DNA from: an uncultured Muribaculaceae bacterium
GTDB lineage: Bacteria > Bacteroidota > Bacteroidia > Bacteroidales > Muribaculaceae
DNA: 64,000 nt
Assembly: GCA_910587425.1 (NCBI GenBank)
Contig: CAJUKU010000011.1
Location: 1 to 64,000, forward strand
Reading direction: 5' to 3'
Part shown: positions 46,031 through 55,507 of the stretch, one piece after another
How positions within the stretch are numbered: position 1 is the stretch's first letter
Layout of the letters: every line of letters starts with the position of its first letter
The notes under the pieces: model-generated
What the model saw: the letters and a program-made list of their open reading frames with translations, nothing else
Databases searched by the model: none
Told to the model about the DNA's origin: nothing
Position numbers and translations under genes: made by a program

Positions 46031-47436
46031 TGTTGTGTTGTTTGGTCAATCGGAAGTTTGCGCTGCCGGGTGGCGCGCATGAAGTAGAAAGTGAACAGTC
46101 CCGCGGCGAGGAATAGCGACACCGAGAAGCTCAGCACTATGCCGTAGATCCCCATTCCGCCGGGGAATGCGAGCAGATACGTGGCGGGCAGTCCGACTAT
46201 CACGTAGCTGACAAACGCTATCCATATCATCGGCAACACTTTCGATGTGCCGCGAAGCGAGTTGGCGAAGTTGATCTGCGTGGCGTCGCCGAACTGGTAG
46301 AGCACCATAGGCACTATCAGCGAGAGTGCCACAGTCACCACCCGGGCATCGTTGGTGAACTGCCGGATTATCGACGGACCGCAGAATATGAACAGCAGCG
46401 ACGCCACCGTGGCGAGCAGCAGAAGCACGCGGTAGCCGGCGAATGCCGTGCGGCGCATAGCACGCGTGTCGTTCAGTCCGGCATAGTTGCTGACCACCAC
46501 CGACACCGCCGCCGCCACGCTGTAGTAGACGCAGAAGCCGAGCGTGCCGAGCATCACTGTCACTTGGAACGCCGCCAGCGACACCGCGCTGATCCATCCC
46601 GCCATCACGGCTGCCGCGGAGAACGAACCCGACTCGAACGTCATCTGCAGCGCCACCGGCGACGACGTGCGCAGCACCTGTGCCAGCGAGCGGCGGCTCA
46701 GACTGCCGTCGGCGAATCCACGGCGATACTCTCGGTACTCCCCGCGGCAGAAGAACATGCACATTATCGCCACCGGACACACCACGCGCGCCGTCAGCGT
46801 GGCTATCCCCGCACCGGTCAGCCCGAGCTCCGGGCATCCCCAGTTGCCGTAGATCAGCAGCCAGTTGCCGAAGATGTTCAGCGCGTTAGCCGCAAGGATG
46901 ATCCACATAGGCATCTGTGTGCGGTTTATCGCGTAAGCCCACTGGGCGAACACGTTGAACACCGCCACCGGCACCACTCCCGCAAGATAGATCAGAAAGT
47001 ACGGGCGAATCACCGGCAGCAGCTCCTCCGGCTGCCCCATCCGCTCCAGATTGGCGTATGCTATAGCCATTATTCCGGTCACCACGAGGGCGAACAGCAC
47101 GTTCAGGAACAGTCCGTTGCGCATCAGCATACCTATCGCCTTGAGCCGCCCCTGGCTGAACAGCGCTCCGGCGAGCGGCGTCAGCCCGTAAGTGAACCCC
47201 ACGCAGGCGAAGATGCTTACGTTGAACAGATTGTTGACGAACGATGCCGATGCAAGCGCCTCCGTGGAGTACACCCCCACCATCTTCGTATCGGCGAATC
47301 CCACGATTATCATGCCGATCTGCCCTATCAATATCGGTAGCCCGAGCTTTATGATGCGCCATGTGAGCGCGGCGCGTCCCGGCAATGTGCTGCCGGCTGT
47401 AAGCGTTGTATCTGTTGTATCTTTAGTATCGGTCAT
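46027..47436 (-). CDS. MATE family multidrug/cation exporter
   Basis: A 469-residue protein with 12 predicted membrane helices in two homologous halves. The family's first helix region is [20 protein letters not shown], with the conserved Asp of helix 2. [19 protein letters not shown] and its counterpart in the second half fit MATE. Such transporters export drugs or metabolites with Na+ or H+ exchange. Start at ATG 47436; the segment upstream is the palindromic element at 47454-47648, so the transcript probably begins in or beyond it. Overlaps msrAB by 4 bp. Confidence 0.9.
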   Translation of the reverse strand: MTDTKDTTDTTLTAGSTLPGRAALTWRIIKLGLPILIGQIGMIIVGFADTKMVGVYSTEALASASFVNNLFNVSIFACVGFTYGLTPLAGALFSQGRLKAIGMLMRNGLFLNVLFALVVTGIMAIAYANLERMGQPEELLPVIRPYFLIYLAGVVPVAVFNVFAQWAYAINRTQMPMWIILAANALNIFGNWLLIYGNWGCPELGLTGAGIATLTARVVCPVAIMCMFFCRGEYREYRRGFADGSLSRRSLAQVLRTSSPVALQMTFESGSFSAAAVMAGWISAVSLAAFQVTVMLGTLGFCVYYSVAAAVSVVVSNYAGLNDTRAMRRTAFAGYRVLLLLATVASLLFIFCGPSIIRQFTNDARVVTVALSLIVPMVLYQFGDATQINFANSLRGTSKVLPMIWIAFVSYVIVGLPATYLLAFPGGMGIYGIVLSFSVSLFLAAGLFTFYFMRATRQRKLPIDQTTQQ

Positions 47437-47453
47437 ATCTCGAAAGTTTTCAA

Positions 47454-47648
47454 TGAACTCATTTAAACTTTTTATTTGTTCATGTTTTTGAGGATTTTCC
47501 GAGGCGGTTTTCTCAATCGAAGAGGGAGCGTAGCGAGCTACGTGACCGATGAGATTGGGAAAAACGACCGGAAAGGACCAAAAAGGTGAGCGAAAGAATG
47601 TCCTGAAGCCTTATTTTTAACATTCGGTAAAAAGTTTAAATGAGTTCA
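47454..47648. repeat. 195-bp hierarchical palindrome (MITE- or REP-like element)
   Basis: The outer arms TGAACTCATTTAAACTTTTT (47454-47473) and its exact complement (47629-47648) are perfect over 20 bp. Within them 47485-47519 and 47547-47584 pair imperfectly over about 35 bp. At the centre CGTAGC-GA-GCTACG (47529-47542) makes a perfect mini-hairpin. The right arm supplies the last codons and stop of the flippase gene, and the left arm can encode the same NSFKLF peptide on the opposite strand. No transposase is nearby. The nested symmetry suggests a folded RNA or a non-autonomous repeat. Confidence 0.7.
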
Positions 47649-48999
47649 ATAAGCACATCAGCACGGCGGCGGCAACCGTAGCCACCATAGTGTAGCGCAG
47701 GGCGCGGCGTCCGGGCGTTATACCGTATAGCCGCCGGTTCACTATGTTATACATCACGAGCGTCAGCAGCTGCGCGGCGCAGTAGCCCGCACCTAACGCC
47801 TCGAGAGGGGTGAATGCCGCGGGGCGGGTGAGTGCCGCCGCTATGTAGGCGCCCAAGGGGAGCAGGAGCTCTATGAGGTTGGCGCCCACAGTCTCCATAA
47901 GCATGAACACCCGCGGGTTGTTCTTGACAAATGCCACATATCCCGGCGGATAAGCCAGCGCCTTAAGCATCGCGCCGAAAGCGAGCCACCGCAGCAGCGG
48001 CACCGCAGCGAGGAAACTCCGGTCGAGCAGCACCTCCACCGCCAATGGCGCGAGAAGCATCAGCAGCATGCACATCGGCGCGGCTATGAGCGCTGCAAGC
48101 TCGGTCTGACGGCTGATAGCCACACGGAGCCGCATGTTTGATGCCGCGACTGCCGCAATCGCGGGAAAAAAGTCGAGCGACATCGCCGCAAACACCACCT
48201 CCGTGGCGCGCAGCACCGTGCCGTTTGCAGCCTGGTAATAACCAGCCGTATCCACCGACCCGAAATATCTCACACCCACTATCAGCAGCCATGCCACGGA
48301 AGCAGCCGCGAGTTGCGACGACATCATCACCGCTCCCGCGCGTAGCATACTCCACGCAAGGCGCCGGTCATGCTGCGAGCCGTCGGGGGTGCGGCCCGCC
48401 GCGATGCGGAGCGACGCCCATTGCGCGGCGGCGGCGATTATCAGCGAGGGCACGATTCCCGCCGTACCCATATATATATATAGCGGCACAGCCGGGAGCA
48501 GTCCGGCGACGGCTCCGGCAGCCGATGCGCGCGCCAGGCGTTGCATCATTCGCCGTCCCTGCAGGAGAGTGAACTCCCCGGCGGCGAGCGAGGTGAAGAA
48601 TACCCCTGCCGACAGCCACCGGAATCCCTCGCACCACTCCCCGCTGCCGAAAGTCAGCTCCGAGAGCCATGGCGCGAGCAGCAGCGTCGCAAGCGCGGCT
48701 ATGAGCGATGTCGCGAGCGTCAGCCGGCGCAGCGTTGCCGTCGGATCATAGCCGTCGGCTGACGCTACCTCCTTCACACCGCTGAGGTTCACACCCATCC
48801 CCGATGCCTGTTGTATCGTGGAGGCTGTCGACCAGAGCAGCGCGCCGATGCCCATGCCTGCCGGACCGAGCACCACCGCCGTCAGCTTGCCGCGCAGTAT
48901 CGCCACGAGGGCATTCACCCCCTTGGCGCCCGCCAGCGCACTCAGCCGCCGCAGCGTGCTCCTGTGACCGGCACTCATAAATCCTGCACTCCGTCGCAT
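47617..48999 (-). CDS. Polysaccharide (O-antigen/Wzx-type) flippase
   Basis: This protein of about 460 residues has 12-14 hydrophobic helices and belongs to the MOP/Wzx superfamily. N-terminal features are LSALAGAKGVNALVAILRGK and LGPAGMGIGALLWSTASTIQQ, as in O-antigen translocases. It should flip lipid-linked glycans across the inner membrane. No glycosyltransferase genes are adjacent, so it is an orphan. I chose ATG 48999 (MRRSAGFMSAGHRS). A TTG at 49014 lies within one or two bases of the predicted transcription start, and ATG 48978 is a third option. The last residues (NSFKLFTEC) and stop codon come from the palindromic element. Confidence 0.82.
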   Translation of the reverse strand: MRRSAGFMSAGHRSTLRRLSALAGAKGVNALVAILRGKLTAVVLGPAGMGIGALLWSTASTIQQASGMGVNLSGVKEVASADGYDPTATLRRLTLATSLIAALATLLLAPWLSELTFGSGEWCEGFRWLSAGVFFTSLAAGEFTLLQGRRMMQRLARASAAGAVAGLLPAVPLYIYMGTAGIVPSLIIAAAAQWASLRIAAGRTPDGSQHDRRLAWSMLRAGAVMMSSQLAAASVAWLLIVGVRYFGSVDTAGYYQAANGTVLRATEVVFAAMSLDFFPAIAAVAASNMRLRVAISRQTELAALIAAPMCMLLMLLAPLAVEVLLDRSFLAAVPLLRWLAFGAMLKALAYPPGYVAFVKNNPRVFMLMETVGANLIELLLPLGAYIAAALTRPAAFTPLEALGAGYCAAQLLTLVMYNIVNRRLYGITPGRRALRYTMVATVAAAVLMCLLNSFKLFTEC

Positions 49000-49021
49000 T
49001 CTCTTTCTTTTCAATCCACTG

Positions 49022-49053
49022 CAAATTTAGCAAACCTTCCCCGATCCCGCAAA
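49022..49053 (-). promoter_or_regulatory. Promoter of the flippase gene
   Basis: On the minus strand TTTG (49053-49050), 20 bp spacer and TAAATTTG (49029-49022), both exact consensus matches. Transcription would begin near 49016, giving a leader of only about 17 nt to ATG 48999. Confidence 0.7.
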
Positions 49054-49076
49054 GAACGAGGCGCTGAGTACGGGGC

Positions 49077-49113
49077 GGAGACATATTTCAGCCCCAAGGC
49101 TGAAATTGTCTCC
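49077..49113. repeat. Long hairpin in the flippase-susC intergenic region
   Basis: GGAGACA, one bulged T and ATTTCAGCC (49077-49093) pair with GGCTGAAAT and TGTCTCC (49098-49113) around a CCAA loop, giving 16 base pairs. It lies between two divergent promoters and behind no gene end, so it is not an ordinary terminator. Confidence 0.6.
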
Positions 49114-49222
49114 GTGGTAATCTCTCCCCCCCACCCACATGTCTCCCTTTCACCCCCATCCTGCATTTCTACCCGAATAAAAATCCATCACCCATAATTT
49201 CGCGTTAAAAATATTTAAAAAT

Positions 49223-49231
49223 GGGGGGGGG
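49223..49231. repeat. Run of nine G residues upstream of the susC promoter
   Basis: A homopolymeric G9 tract lies 14 bp upstream of the -33 element (49245). Homopolymer tracts near promoters can change length by slippage and alter expression. Slippage here is a hypothesis; only one allele is visible. The remainder of 49114-49244 is C- and T-rich and holds no recognisable gene. Confidence 0.55.
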
Positions 49232-49244
49232 TGTTAATTAATGT

Positions 49245-49277
49245 TTTGTAAGGTTAGGTGAAAAGTGGTTACATTTG
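49245..49277 (+). promoter_or_regulatory. Promoter of the susC-susD operon
   Basis: TTTG at 49245-49248, 21 bp spacer, TACATTTG at 49270-49277. It predicts a 5' leader of about 150 nt before the ATG at 49437, long enough for post-transcriptional control. Confidence 0.7.
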
Positions 49278-49436
49278 TGGAAATTTAACTAAGGGAAATC
49301 TATAGCATACCAACTTAATACTATACCGGAAACCCATAGCAAAACTGATTGTACAGTATATGCGACAGCATACCTGAAAAACCAGCCATTGCACTTGATA
49401 ACAATTTAACCTTAACTAACAAACTAACTAAAAATC

Positions 49437-52400
49437 ATGCGTAATTACCTCCGCACACTGAGCAGAAGTATTACAGGGCTTCCTGCAATGCTGCTCGCAC
49501 TATGCGTGCTGACGCTGACGCCTTTCACGGCATCCGCATCGGCAGTACCCGCGCCTGAAACAGCTACGGGCACAGTGCTTGACTCCTACGGCGATCCTAT
49601 GCCGGGAGCTTCGGTCATTGTCGTAGGTACCCAGAAGGGAACCTCTACCGACATCGACGGTAACTTCTCTATCCCCGGCGTTGAGCGGGGACAGACACTT
49701 CGCATAAGCTTCATCGGATGCACTCCGCAGGAAGTGAAATGGGAAGGCACACCTCTTAACATCACTCTTGAGGACGAAGAGAACGCTCTTCAGGAAGTCG
49801 TAGTGGTGGGTTTCGGCACACAGAAGAAAGCTAACCTTACCGGCGCTGTATCAACTGTGACCGGTAAAGAAATTGCTGCTCGTCCTGTAAACTCTGTAGC
49901 CGACGCTCTTCAGGGCATGGCTGCCGGTCTTGATGTGCTCGGTTCGTCGATGGGTGGTGCCCTTAACGGTACACGTTCGATGAACATCCGTGGTACAGGT
50001 ACAATCGGTACAGGTTCCTCTGTGAATCCCCTTGTGCTCATCGACGGTATGGAGGGTGATATCAATGAACTCAACCCTGCCGACGTGGAGAACATCTCGA
50101 TCCTTAAGGACGCTGCCGCATCATCAATCTACGGTTCGCGTGCTGCCGGTGGTGTGATCCTCGTTACTACAAAGAATGGTAAGGAGGGTAAAATCACTGT
50201 CAACTATAGCGATTCGTTCCGTTGGAGCCACATGGTAGGCGTTCCGAAGATGATGGATTCGTATTCATGGGCAAATTACATGAACACAGGATCTATAAAT
50301 TCGAAAAACGGCGTGTGGTTCACTGAGGAGAAGCTCGCTCAGCTCAAGGCTGCACAGAGCGATCCCTCTATGCAGAAGATGTTCCGCAATCCGGCGAACA
50401 ACCGTTGGGAAGTTTGGGATGTGAATGACCTTCTTCCACTCGGCAATACAGACTGGCTTCAGGAGCACTTCGGCAAGACTTCGTTCTCTCAGGAGCACAA
50501 TATCTCCATCACTGGCGGTGGTGAGAAATACAACTTCTATTTCTCGGCTAACTATCTCGGTCAGGAGGGTATCCTCCGTCACGGTGATGACAACAAGCAC
50601 CGTTACATTGTAAACGCACGTATCAATGTCAATCTGACCGATTGGCTCACATTCGGCTACAATGCCCGCTGGTACAGAAACGAGTATGATGCTCCTTCAC
50701 TTATGTCGGATGACGCATACAACATCGTTTGGCATAATGTTGCACGTTACTGGCCCATCATTCCGACTAATGACCCCAACGGCTATCCGGTAGTGGAATC
50801 CTACATTAATGCTCTTGAAAATGGTGGTCGTTACAAGAAATGGAACGATCAGTTCACACAGCAGTTCAGCCTTCGTGCGAATCCCATAGAGGGTCTTAAC
50901 CTCAATGCTGAGGTCAACTATCGTACCGACAATACAAATGTCAGCCGTGTAGGTTTACAGTGCTACGGTTGGGATGTCGACGGAAATCCTTACGAACGTA
51001 ACCCCGACAACTGGTGGGTTGATAACGCTGGCGTAGCATCACGCGTATACAACTACAATTATCGTGCGAACTACTTCAATCCGAACATCTACGGTGACTA
51101 CAGCTTCGATATAGCCGATGACCACGAATTCAAGGTGATGGCTGGTTTCCAGAGCGAATGGTACAAGTATTATGATAACAGCGGACGTAATGATGGTGTC
51201 ATAAATAATCTGCCGTTCCTCTCCATGACATCGGGCAAGAACCCGATTGTGCGTGGCGGAACTGCAACATGGTCGACAGCCGGTTGGTTCGGTCGTCTCA
51301 ACTACGACTACAAGGGACGTTACCTCGTTGAGGGCAACATCCGTTACGACGGTTCATCACGTTTCCGCGCTGACAGCCGCTGGACATGGAGCCCCTCGTT
51401 CTCTCTCGGTTGGAACATCGCACGTGAGGCTTTCTGGGAAGATTTCGTTCCCACATGCAATACTCTTAAGCTCCGCTACTCATGGGGTAAGCTCGGTAAC
51501 CAGAACACCAATTCCTGGTATCCCACTTATGCAAACATGGGATGGTCAACATCCGCTTCCGGATGGCTCGTAAACGGAACAAAACCCTCTTACGCCACAA
51601 TGCCCGGTCTGATTTCAGAGACACTTACATGGGAGAAGAACCGCACTTGGGATATCGGTCTTGACTGGGGTCTGTTCAACAACCGTTTGACCGGTACTTT
51701 CGACTACTATCAGCGTAAGACAGAAGACATGGTAGGTCCTGGCTCGCCGCTTCCCGATGTACTTGGTGCGAGTGTGCCAAATGTCAACAATCTCTCCATG
51801 ACATCACGCGGATGGGAGCTTACCATCGGATGGCGTGACCGCATCGGTGAATTCAGCTACGGTGTCACCGCAAACCTCTATGACCATACGATCACAATCG
51901 ACGAGTACCCGAATCCTACCGGACGTCTCGACTTAGCATACTATAATGGCATGAAGCTTGGTGAGATCTGGGGATTCACCTCCGTAGGTCTTGCAAAAAC
52001 GCAGGAGGAAATGGATGCACACCTTGCGAAGGTGGATCAAAGCATACTTGGTAGCGGTTGGACTGCCGGCGATATGATGTATGCCGATATTGATGGCGAC
52101 GGAGAGATTACACAGGGTGAATACGTGGTAGGAAACTCAGGTGACTATCAGGTAATAGGTAATAGCACCCCCCGTTACAGCTTCGGTCTTAATCTCGACG
52201 CACAGTGGAAGGGCTTCGACCTCAAGATATTCTTCCAGGGTGTCGGCAAGCGCGACTACTGGGCTGGCGGTCCGATGATGTTCGGTGCATGCAACCAGGG
52301 TAAATGGCAGGCTGTCGGCTACGAGCCTCAGCTCGACTATTTCCGTCCCGCAGACACCACCGATCCCCTCGGTCCAAATCTCGACGCTTACTATCCGCGT

Positions 52401-52691
52401 CCTAACTGGGGCGGTCCCAACAGTACATACACTCAGACCAAGTATCTGCAGAATGCAGCCTACTGCCGCCTGAAGAACCTCACTGTGGGTTACACACTTC
52501 CCGCCTCCATCACACGCAAAGCTTACATCGAGCGCGCGCGTATCTTCTTCTCGGGTGAGAACCTCTTCAACATCACAAGCTTCACGAAACTTGGCGATCC
52601 TGAAATGATTGAGGCATACGCTCCCACCGGATTCGGTAAGGCTTATCCTCTGTCGCGCGTGTTCTCATGCGGTCTGAACGTAACCTTCTAA
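49437..52691 (+). CDS. SusC/RagA-type TonB-dependent outer-membrane transporter
   Basis: This 1084-residue protein has a signal peptide (to about 38), a carboxypeptidase-D-like N-terminal domain (about 41-120; TGTVLDSYGDPMPGASVIV, NFSIPGV) and a TonB-box/plug region (LQEVVVVGFGTQKKANLTGA). A 22-strand beta barrel ends in an aromatic C-terminus (CGLNVTF). SusC proteins import oligosaccharides or peptides with SusD. The Tyr/Trp/Asn-rich barrel is typical. The substrate cannot be read and no glycosidase or sigma/anti-sigma gene is adjacent. Codon use appears more biased to T-ending codons than in the neighbours, suggesting strong expression. Confidence 0.95.
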   Translation: MRNYLRTLSRSITGLPAMLLALCVLTLTPFTASASAVPAPETATGTVLDSYGDPMPGASVIVVGTQKGTSTDIDGNFSIPGVERGQTLRISFIGCTPQEVKWEGTPLNITLEDEENALQEVVVVGFGTQKKANLTGAVSTVTGKEIAARPVNSVADALQGMAAGLDVLGSSMGGALNGTRSMNIRGTGTIGTGSSVNPLVLIDGMEGDINELNPADVENISILKDAAASSIYGSRAAGGVILVTTKNGKEGKITVNYSDSFRWSHMVGVPKMMDSYSWANYMNTGSINSKNGVWFTEEKLAQLKAAQSDPSMQKMFRNPANNRWEVWDVNDLLPLGNTDWLQEHFGKTSFSQEHNISITGGGEKYNFYFSANYLGQEGILRHGDDNKHRYIVNARINVNLTDWLTFGYNARWYRNEYDAPSLMSDDAYNIVWHNVARYWPIIPTNDPNGYPVVESYINALENGGRYKKWNDQFTQQFSLRANPIEGLNLNAEVNYRTDNTNVSRVGLQCYGWDVDGNPYERNPDNWWVDNAGVASRVYNYNYRANYFNPNIYGDYSFDIADDHEFKVMAGFQSEWYKYYDNSGRNDGVINNLPFLSMTSGKNPIVRGGTATWSTAGWFGRLNYDYKGRYLVEGNIRYDGSSRFRADSRWTWSPSFSLGWNIAREAFWEDFVPTCNTLKLRYSWGKLGNQNTNSWYPTYANMGWSTSASGWLVNGTKPSYATMPGLISETLTWEKNRTWDIGLDWGLFNNRLTGTFDYYQRKTEDMVGPGSPLPDVLGASVPNVNNLSMTSRGWELTIGWRDRIGEFSYGVTANLYDHTITIDEYPNPTGRLDLAYYNGMKLGEIWGFTSVGLAKTQEEMDAHLAKVDQSILGSGWTAGDMMYADIDGDGEITQGEYVVGNSGDYQVIGNSTPRYSFGLNLDAQWKGFDLKIFFQGVGKRDYWAGGPMMFGACNQGKWQAVGYEPQLDYFRPADTTDPLGPNLDAYYPRPNWGGPNSTYTQTKYLQNAAYCRLKNLTVGYTLPASITRKAYIERARIFFSGENLFNITSFTKLGDPEMIEAYAPTGFGKAYPLSRVFSCGLNVTF

Positions 52692-52704
52692 TCAAAAAAG
52701 AATC

Positions 52705-54741
52705 ATGAACAAATATATATCAGCGCTATTCATAGGGGCGTCGCTTCTCGGTCTGACCGCGTGCAACGACTACCTCAACCAGGAGCCTGAGGATCAGATT
52801 ATCCCAGAGAACTTCTTCGTCTCGACCTCCAATCTGAGTGCCTATACGCAGAACTTCTATGGTTTGTTTCCTAACCATAGTCAGGATTCATACGGCATCG
52901 GTACATTCAATACCGACAACGGAACTGACAACCAGGCGGCGATAGAAAGTTCCTCTCGTTGGCAGCCCGGTCAGTGGAAAGTTGGACAGGGTGCCGGAAA
53001 CTATGATTTCGGAACTATCCGTCAGGTCAACTTCTTCTTGACCAATGTCCCTGATTTTGCCGAAAGCGGTATGTCGGGATCAGAGAGCGAATACAATCAG
53101 GCTGTGGGCGAGGCATACTTCTTCCGTGCGTATGTCTACTACTCACGTCTGAAAGAGTTCGGTGATTTCCCCATCATCACAGAGGTGCTCTCCGACAACA
53201 AGGAGGAACTTCTTGAGGCATCCGTGCGTCAGCCCCGCAACAAGGTGGCGCGTTTTATCCTTGATGACCTCACAAAGGCTATCTCCTACCTTCCGGATGA
53301 AAGCAGCAAAGGCAAGAATGGTCTGAACAAAGCTTGCGCACAGCTCTTCCGCAGCCGCGTGGCTCTCTTTGAGGGTACATGGCTCAAATACCACAAGGGT
53401 ACGGCACTCGTTCCCGGTGGACCCGGATGGCCCGGCGATGCATCGCTTCTTGAAGGCTTCAACATCGACAATGAGATCACATACTTCCTGACCGAGGCGC
53501 TCAACTCTGCGAAACCTGTTGCTGATGCTACAGTCAACAACCTTGTGGAGAATACCGATACAGAGGAAGGCATGAGCAACGGCTCTACTGTTGCCAATCC
53601 GTATTATTGCATGTATTGCATGCAGGATCTCTCGCCTTACAGCGAAGTGCTTTTGTACAAGTATTTCTCAACAGCAGAAGGTGTGTCAACACAGATTCAG
53701 AACCAGTTCCAGACAAATGGTGAGGGTACCGGTTGGACCCGCGGTATGGTTAACTCGTACCTCATGCGTAACGGTCTCCCGATCTACGCAGCAGGTTCAG
53801 GATACGATCCCGCATGGGAAGATCAGGGCGTTACCGCAACTCTTCAGGGACGCGACTCACGCATACAGATCTTCACCAAAGGAGACCACAGTGTAGACAC
53901 CTATTCACTCGACGATGGTTCACCCATCTACTTCCGCATGGGATGGCTTCTCGACGGTGATACAAACACAAAGAACGTGACCGGTTTTGCTGTGAAAAAG
54001 GGTAAGAGTTACGATTATACCCAGGCACTTGGTAACCTCCAAGGTGTGACCGGCTCTATCATCTTCCGTGCTACAGAAGCTATGCTCAACTACATGGAGG
54101 CTTGTGTGGAACTCAACGGTAATGTCGACGGCACCGCCGACAGCTACTGGCGTGCAATCCGTCGCCGCGCATACGTTGACGACAACTACAACAAGACAAT
54201 CGCAGCTACACAGATTGCCAAGGAGGCTGAAGGCGACTGGGGTGCATACTCACACGGTACTCTCATCGATCCTACTCTCTACAACGTCCGCCGCGAGCGC
54301 CGCAACGAGCTATCTGCTGAGGCACTTCGCTGGGATGACCTGCGCCGCTGGTGTGCTCTTGACCAGATGATCCAGACACCCTATATTGTAGAGGGTATCA
54401 AATACTGGAACACTGTCTACACTGACGAGAACAGCCCGCTTTGCATGAAGAACACCGCAGGCGAATATCTGGAACCGATTGTCTCGCCGGAGACCGGTAC
54501 AGGCACAATGTCTCCTAAAGAGAATAGTGATTATGTCCGTCCTTATCAGATTGTCGCAGCTTCAATGGGTAACCTTGTGTATGACGGTTATCATTGGTGC
54601 CGTGCACAGTATCTGTCGCCGATTGGTCAGTCTGTGTTCGCCAACGCTTCACCCGATGAGAAAGTAGAAAATTCGGTTGTCTACCAGAATCCGGGTTGGC
54701 CCAAGACAAGCGGTGAGTCCGCAGACTGGACTTGGAATTGA
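52705..54741 (+). CDS. SusD/RagB-type nutrient-binding lipoprotein
   Basis: The 678-residue lipoprotein (Cys20 in LGLTACNDYL) follows susC by 13 bp. SusD features are the N-terminal NQEPEDQIIPENFF, the helical TPR-like core with EAYFFRAYVYYSRLKEFGDFP (the usual R-x-x-x-Y-x-x-L-x-x-F-G-D-hydrophobic-P signature) and the C-terminal ERRNELSAEALRWDDLRRW. It forms the lid of the SusC barrel at the cell surface and binds the ligand. It is longer than B. thetaiotaomicron SusD (about 550), implying extra loops. A strong terminator follows, so the operon is just these two genes. Confidence 0.95.
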   Translation: MNKYISALFIGASLLGLTACNDYLNQEPEDQIIPENFFVSTSNLSAYTQNFYGLFPNHSQDSYGIGTFNTDNGTDNQAAIESSSRWQPGQWKVGQGAGNYDFGTIRQVNFFLTNVPDFAESGMSGSESEYNQAVGEAYFFRAYVYYSRLKEFGDFPIITEVLSDNKEELLEASVRQPRNKVARFILDDLTKAISYLPDESSKGKNGLNKACAQLFRSRVALFEGTWLKYHKGTALVPGGPGWPGDASLLEGFNIDNEITYFLTEALNSAKPVADATVNNLVENTDTEEGMSNGSTVANPYYCMYCMQDLSPYSEVLLYKYFSTAEGVSTQIQNQFQTNGEGTGWTRGMVNSYLMRNGLPIYAAGSGYDPAWEDQGVTATLQGRDSRIQIFTKGDHSVDTYSLDDGSPIYFRMGWLLDGDTNTKNVTGFAVKKGKSYDYTQALGNLQGVTGSIIFRATEAMLNYMEACVELNGNVDGTADSYWRAIRRRAYVDDNYNKTIAATQIAKEAEGDWGAYSHGTLIDPTLYNVRRERRNELSAEALRWDDLRRWCALDQMIQTPYIVEGIKYWNTVYTDENSPLCMKNTAGEYLEPIVSPETGTGTMSPKENSDYVRPYQIVAASMGNLVYDGYHWCRAQYLSPIGQSVFANASPDEKVENSVVYQNPGWPKTSGESADWTWN

Positions 54742-54832
54742 TAAGTGTCGCGACACAAATCATATAAAATCGTTCATCACATAATGATTAAGGATCATTA
54801 GTTAGTTATATTGCACTAACCTCCCTCTTTCC

Positions 54833-54867
54833 ACGGGCGGTCCCAACCGGGACCGCCCGTCTTTTTT
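54833..54867 (+). terminator. Intrinsic terminator of the susCD operon
   Basis: ACGGGCGGTCCC (54833-54844) pairs perfectly with GGGACCGCCCGT (54849-54860) around AACC, followed by CTTTTTT. This is a textbook rho-independent terminator. Confidence 0.93.
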
Positions 54868-54910
54868 CTCCCAGTGCATATCCCCTCCCTGAGTACGAGC
54901 CGCAGACTCA

Positions 54911-55441
54911 GAGGCGCAGCTTGTAGGGGCGGAGGTATGGCGCGAGCGCAGCGCAGCCTACCTCCGGTCAACCTGTTTACAAAAACTTACCCCAACCTCC
55001 TCCGCGCTTCGGAGAAGCGCCACATCCCTACATGGTTTGCTATCCAGCCGTATCTCATTGTAAGTTGCGCATCTCCGAAGCGCTCTCTTCTGCGTGTTGC
55101 TTCCCTGCTATCCCCACACGGTAGTCTCGCGCTGCGCGCTCAACTACGCGTATGGGGTTTACCAAGTTGCGAGTCTCCGACTCGCCCCGCCACTTACCAC
55201 AGCGTAGATCCCATATACCACAGCATGTTCCTCCACGCCTCGGAGAGGCGAAACTTTGGAAACCCCACCCGCGTCAATGGAGCGCATGGCGCAACATTGA
55301 CCGCGTGGGGTTGTATTGGATTGCAATATCAATGGCGCGTCGGAGATGCGCAACTTCACCATAATGTAAACAGGCTGCACGACGGAGGTAGGCTGCGCTG
55401 CGCTCGCACCATACCTCCGCCCCCACAACCTCTGCCTACTA
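54911..55441. repeat. Roughly 530-bp nested inverted-repeat element, non-coding
   Basis: The outer arms (54911-54980 and 55366-55441) are inverted copies. Their core of 37 nt (54930-54966 against 55383-55419) matches with one mismatch. A second pair, AAGTTGCGCATCTCCGA at 55062-55078 and its exact complement at 55340-55356, lies inside. A third imperfect hairpin is at 55263-55310. Many short CG-rich dyads built on TCCGA/TCGGA fill the rest. Frames crossing it show no protein family features. The element lies between the susCD terminator and porT; 55442-55507 contains no other feature. Confidence 0.7.
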
Positions 55442-55507
55442 CGCCCCTACAACCTATGCATCTCCCCCCTCCCATATAATAAACCGCCAAGTGGATGCGT
55501 TATCTTT

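Noticed and set aside
54874..55479. A 201-codon frame through the region after susD.
   Set aside because: It is contained in the inverted-repeat element and its residues merely reflect the repeated CG-rich words; the reverse strand is open too.
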